The notes beneath the pieces are model-generated. The model saw only the letters and a program-made list of their open reading frames with translations. It made no database searches and had not been told where the DNA came from. DNA of 64,000 bases from positions 434,001 to 498,000 of the forward strand of contig NZ_JACKZC010000001.1 in the NCBI RefSeq assembly GCF_014212495.1. The letters are read 5' to 3'. Below, one piece after another: positions 62,664 through 64,000 of this stretch. The DNA is from Pontibacter sp. Tf4. Its GTDB lineage: Bacteria > Bacteroidota > Bacteroidia > Cytophagales > Hymenobacteraceae. Numbering within the stretch: the stretch's first letter is position 1; each line of letters starts with the position of its first letter. Position numbers and translations under genes: made by a program.

Positions 62664-64000
62664 ATGAACAACAACGCGCACGACGAAGAAAGGAAGAGAG
62701 TCCGTAATTCGCCTATTCAGATAAAGTTGCCGCTGTTTATTGCGCTGGCCCTGGCGGCTGGTGTACTGATCGGTGCCAATACGTTTGCCCCATCCTCTAC
62801 CAACCCGCAGGATACCGCTAAAAGCTACCTCAAGTTCCGCGACATTCTAAGCTACATAGACCGCGACTACGTGGATACCGTGGATGTAGAGCAACTGACA
62901 GACTATGCCATCACCGAAATGCTGGAGAAACTGGACCCGCACACTTCTTACATTCCGGCTAAGGATATGGCCATGGCCCGTTCGTACCTCGAAGGCGATT
63001 TTGAAGGCATCGGTGTAGAGTTCAACATCTTTAACGATACCATTTATGTGGTTACCCCGCTGAGCGGTGGCCCCTCCGAAGAAGCAGGCCTGCTGGCCGG
63101 CGACAAGATCATAAATGTAAATGGCGAAACCGTGGCCGGCACCGGCATTACCAACGAAGGTGTATTTAAGCGGCTGCGCGGCAAAAAAGGCTCGGAAGTA
63201 AAGCTGGGCATTATGCGCGGCGATAACGAGAAGCTGCTGCCTTTCACCATCAAACGAGATAAGATACCAACCGTGTCGGTGGATGTGAGCTACATGGTGA
63301 ACGACAAGACCGGTTATATTAAAGTGAGCCGTTTCTCAGCCAATACCTTTGAGGAATTTAAGCAGGCACTTACCGGCCTTAAAAAGAAAGGCATGACCCA
63401 ACTGGTACTGGACCTGCGCGGCAACCCCGGCGGCTACATGGACCACGCTACCCGCATGGCCGATGAATTCTTATCCGGCAACAAACTACTGGTGTACACC
63501 GACGGCAAAGGCACCCGCTACGACTCCAAAACATTTGCCCGCACCAAAGGTGATTTCGAGAATGGTCCGCTGGTTATACTGCTGGACGAAGGCAGTGCCT
63601 CGGCCTCAGAGATTGTGGCTGGCGCCATACAGGACAATGACCGCGGGCTTATCGTTGGGCGCCGCTCGTTTGGCAAAGGCCTGGTGCAAATGCCAATTCC
63701 GCTGAACGATGGCTCGGAGCTGCGCCTGACTATATCGAGATACTATACACCAAGCGGCCGCTCAATTCAGAAATCCTACACCAAGGGCACCGATGAATAT
63801 GAGAAAGATATGCTGAACCGGTTGGAGCGCGGCGAGTTCTTCCACCCCGACAGCAGCCTGTTTGTAGATTCGCTGAAATTCAAGACATCGCGTGGGCGCG
63901 TGGTGTATGGGGGCGGTGGCATTATGCCGGATGTGTTTGTGCCGCAGGATACATCGGAGTTTTCGGAATACCTGAGCCAACTATACAGCAAAGGTGTGCT
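62664..64000 (+). CDS. S41 family (CtpA-like) C-terminal processing protease, truncated by window edge
   Basis: The ATG at 62664 opens a frame that runs off the right edge (about 445 residues seen). A short charged N-terminus and one membrane helix (FIALALAAGVLIGANTF) anchor it. The PDZ domain is about 110-190 (GIGVEFNIFNDTIYVVTPLSGGPSEEAGLLAGDKI), and the tail-specific protease domain follows. The catalytic pair is Ser313 in GSASASEIV and Lys338 in RSFGKGLVQ, 25 residues apart as in E. coli Prc and plant CtpA. It would trim C-termini of envelope proteins. Confidence 0.94.
   Translation, partial: MNNNAHDEERKRVRNSPIQIKLPLFIALALAAGVLIGANTFAPSSTNPQDTAKSYLKFRDILSYIDRDYVDTVDVEQLTDYAITEMLEKLDPHTSYIPAKDMAMARSYLEGDFEGIGVEFNIFNDTIYVVTPLSGGPSEEAGLLAGDKIINVNGETVAGTGITNEGVFKRLRGKKGSEVKLGIMRGDNEKLLPFTIKRDKIPTVSVDVSYMVNDKTGYIKVSRFSANTFEEFKQALTGLKKKGMTQLVLDLRGNPGGYMDHATRMADEFLSGNKLLVYTDGKGTRYDSKTFARTKGDFENGPLVILLDEGSASASEIVAGAIQDNDRGLIVGRRSFGKGLVQMPIPLNDGSELRLTISRYYTPSGRSIQKSYTKGTDEYEKDMLNRLERGEFFHPDSSLFVDSLKFKTSRGRVVYGGGGIMPDVFVPQDTSEFSEYLSQLYSKGV

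Overview
The window is chromosomal DNA of a Bacteroidota bacterium of the order Cytophagales, most likely Hymenobacteraceae and Pontibacter-like. Evidence: a complete GldK-GldL-GldM-GldN type IX secretion/gliding cluster with an upstream PorP/SprF protein and a PorW/SprE-like lipoprotein, SusC-like TonB receptor architecture, DUF4271, DUF4286, DUF5362 and DUF5686 proteins, promoters with the Bacteroidota -7 box TAnnTTTG, few Shine-Dalgarno sites, and an F-type ATP synthase cluster without atpD/atpC. The genus is an inference from gene content and style. No rRNA, tRNA, CRISPR array or prophage was seen.

Layout. 0-1.6 kb: LemA and two TPM-domain proteins on the minus strand, the last cut by the window edge. 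1.9-10.8 kb: a prolyl oligopeptidase lipoprotein, a DUF5362 membrane protein, a REP-associated tyrosine transposase framed by inverted REP-like elements, acyl-ACP thioesterase, GNAT acetyltransferase, an MFS transporter and small unknowns. 11-14.5 kb: a probable metal-uptake operon (His-rich protein, TonB receptor, acidic lipoprotein). 14.7-22.6 kb: htpG, a MORN-type lipoprotein, yraN, lipB, an MraY/WecA-like transferase, a DUF4271 protein and hemD. 22.7-28.4 kb: porP/sprF and gldKLMN, the type IX secretion core. 28.6-35.5 kb, minus strand: uvrC, a class A PBP and a PorW/SprE-like TPR lipoprotein. 35.8-41.6 kb: ATP synthase (accessory subunits, a, c, b, delta, alpha, gamma). 41.8-52.3 kb: PafA-type phosphatase, pyrophosphatase, a UbiA-like protein, nnrDE, a DUF5686 protein, a PAP2 phosphatase and a lone nuoD. 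52.4-53.9 kb: an AT-rich island of three small unknown genes separated by structured spacers, resembling a gene-cassette array. 54-64 kb: SPFH protein, zinc-dependent phospholipase C-like protein, TPR protein, CaCA antiporter, S9 peptidase, def, ruvX, a DUF2231 pair and a truncated S41 protease.

The most striking signal is not a gene. The palindrome CTATAG, usually as AACTATAGTT or a one-sided version, occurs about 120 times by hand count, where about 16 would be expected at even base composition. It lies in genes and spacers alike, is densest in spacers, and is nearly absent from the gliding/T9SS and ATP synthase blocks. Other non-coding structure includes the RAYT/REP unit, the cassette-like spacers, a mosaic of several dispersed repeat types at 46.6-47.4 kb, repetitive leaders just upstream of several start codons, and a strong hairpin between atpE and atpF.
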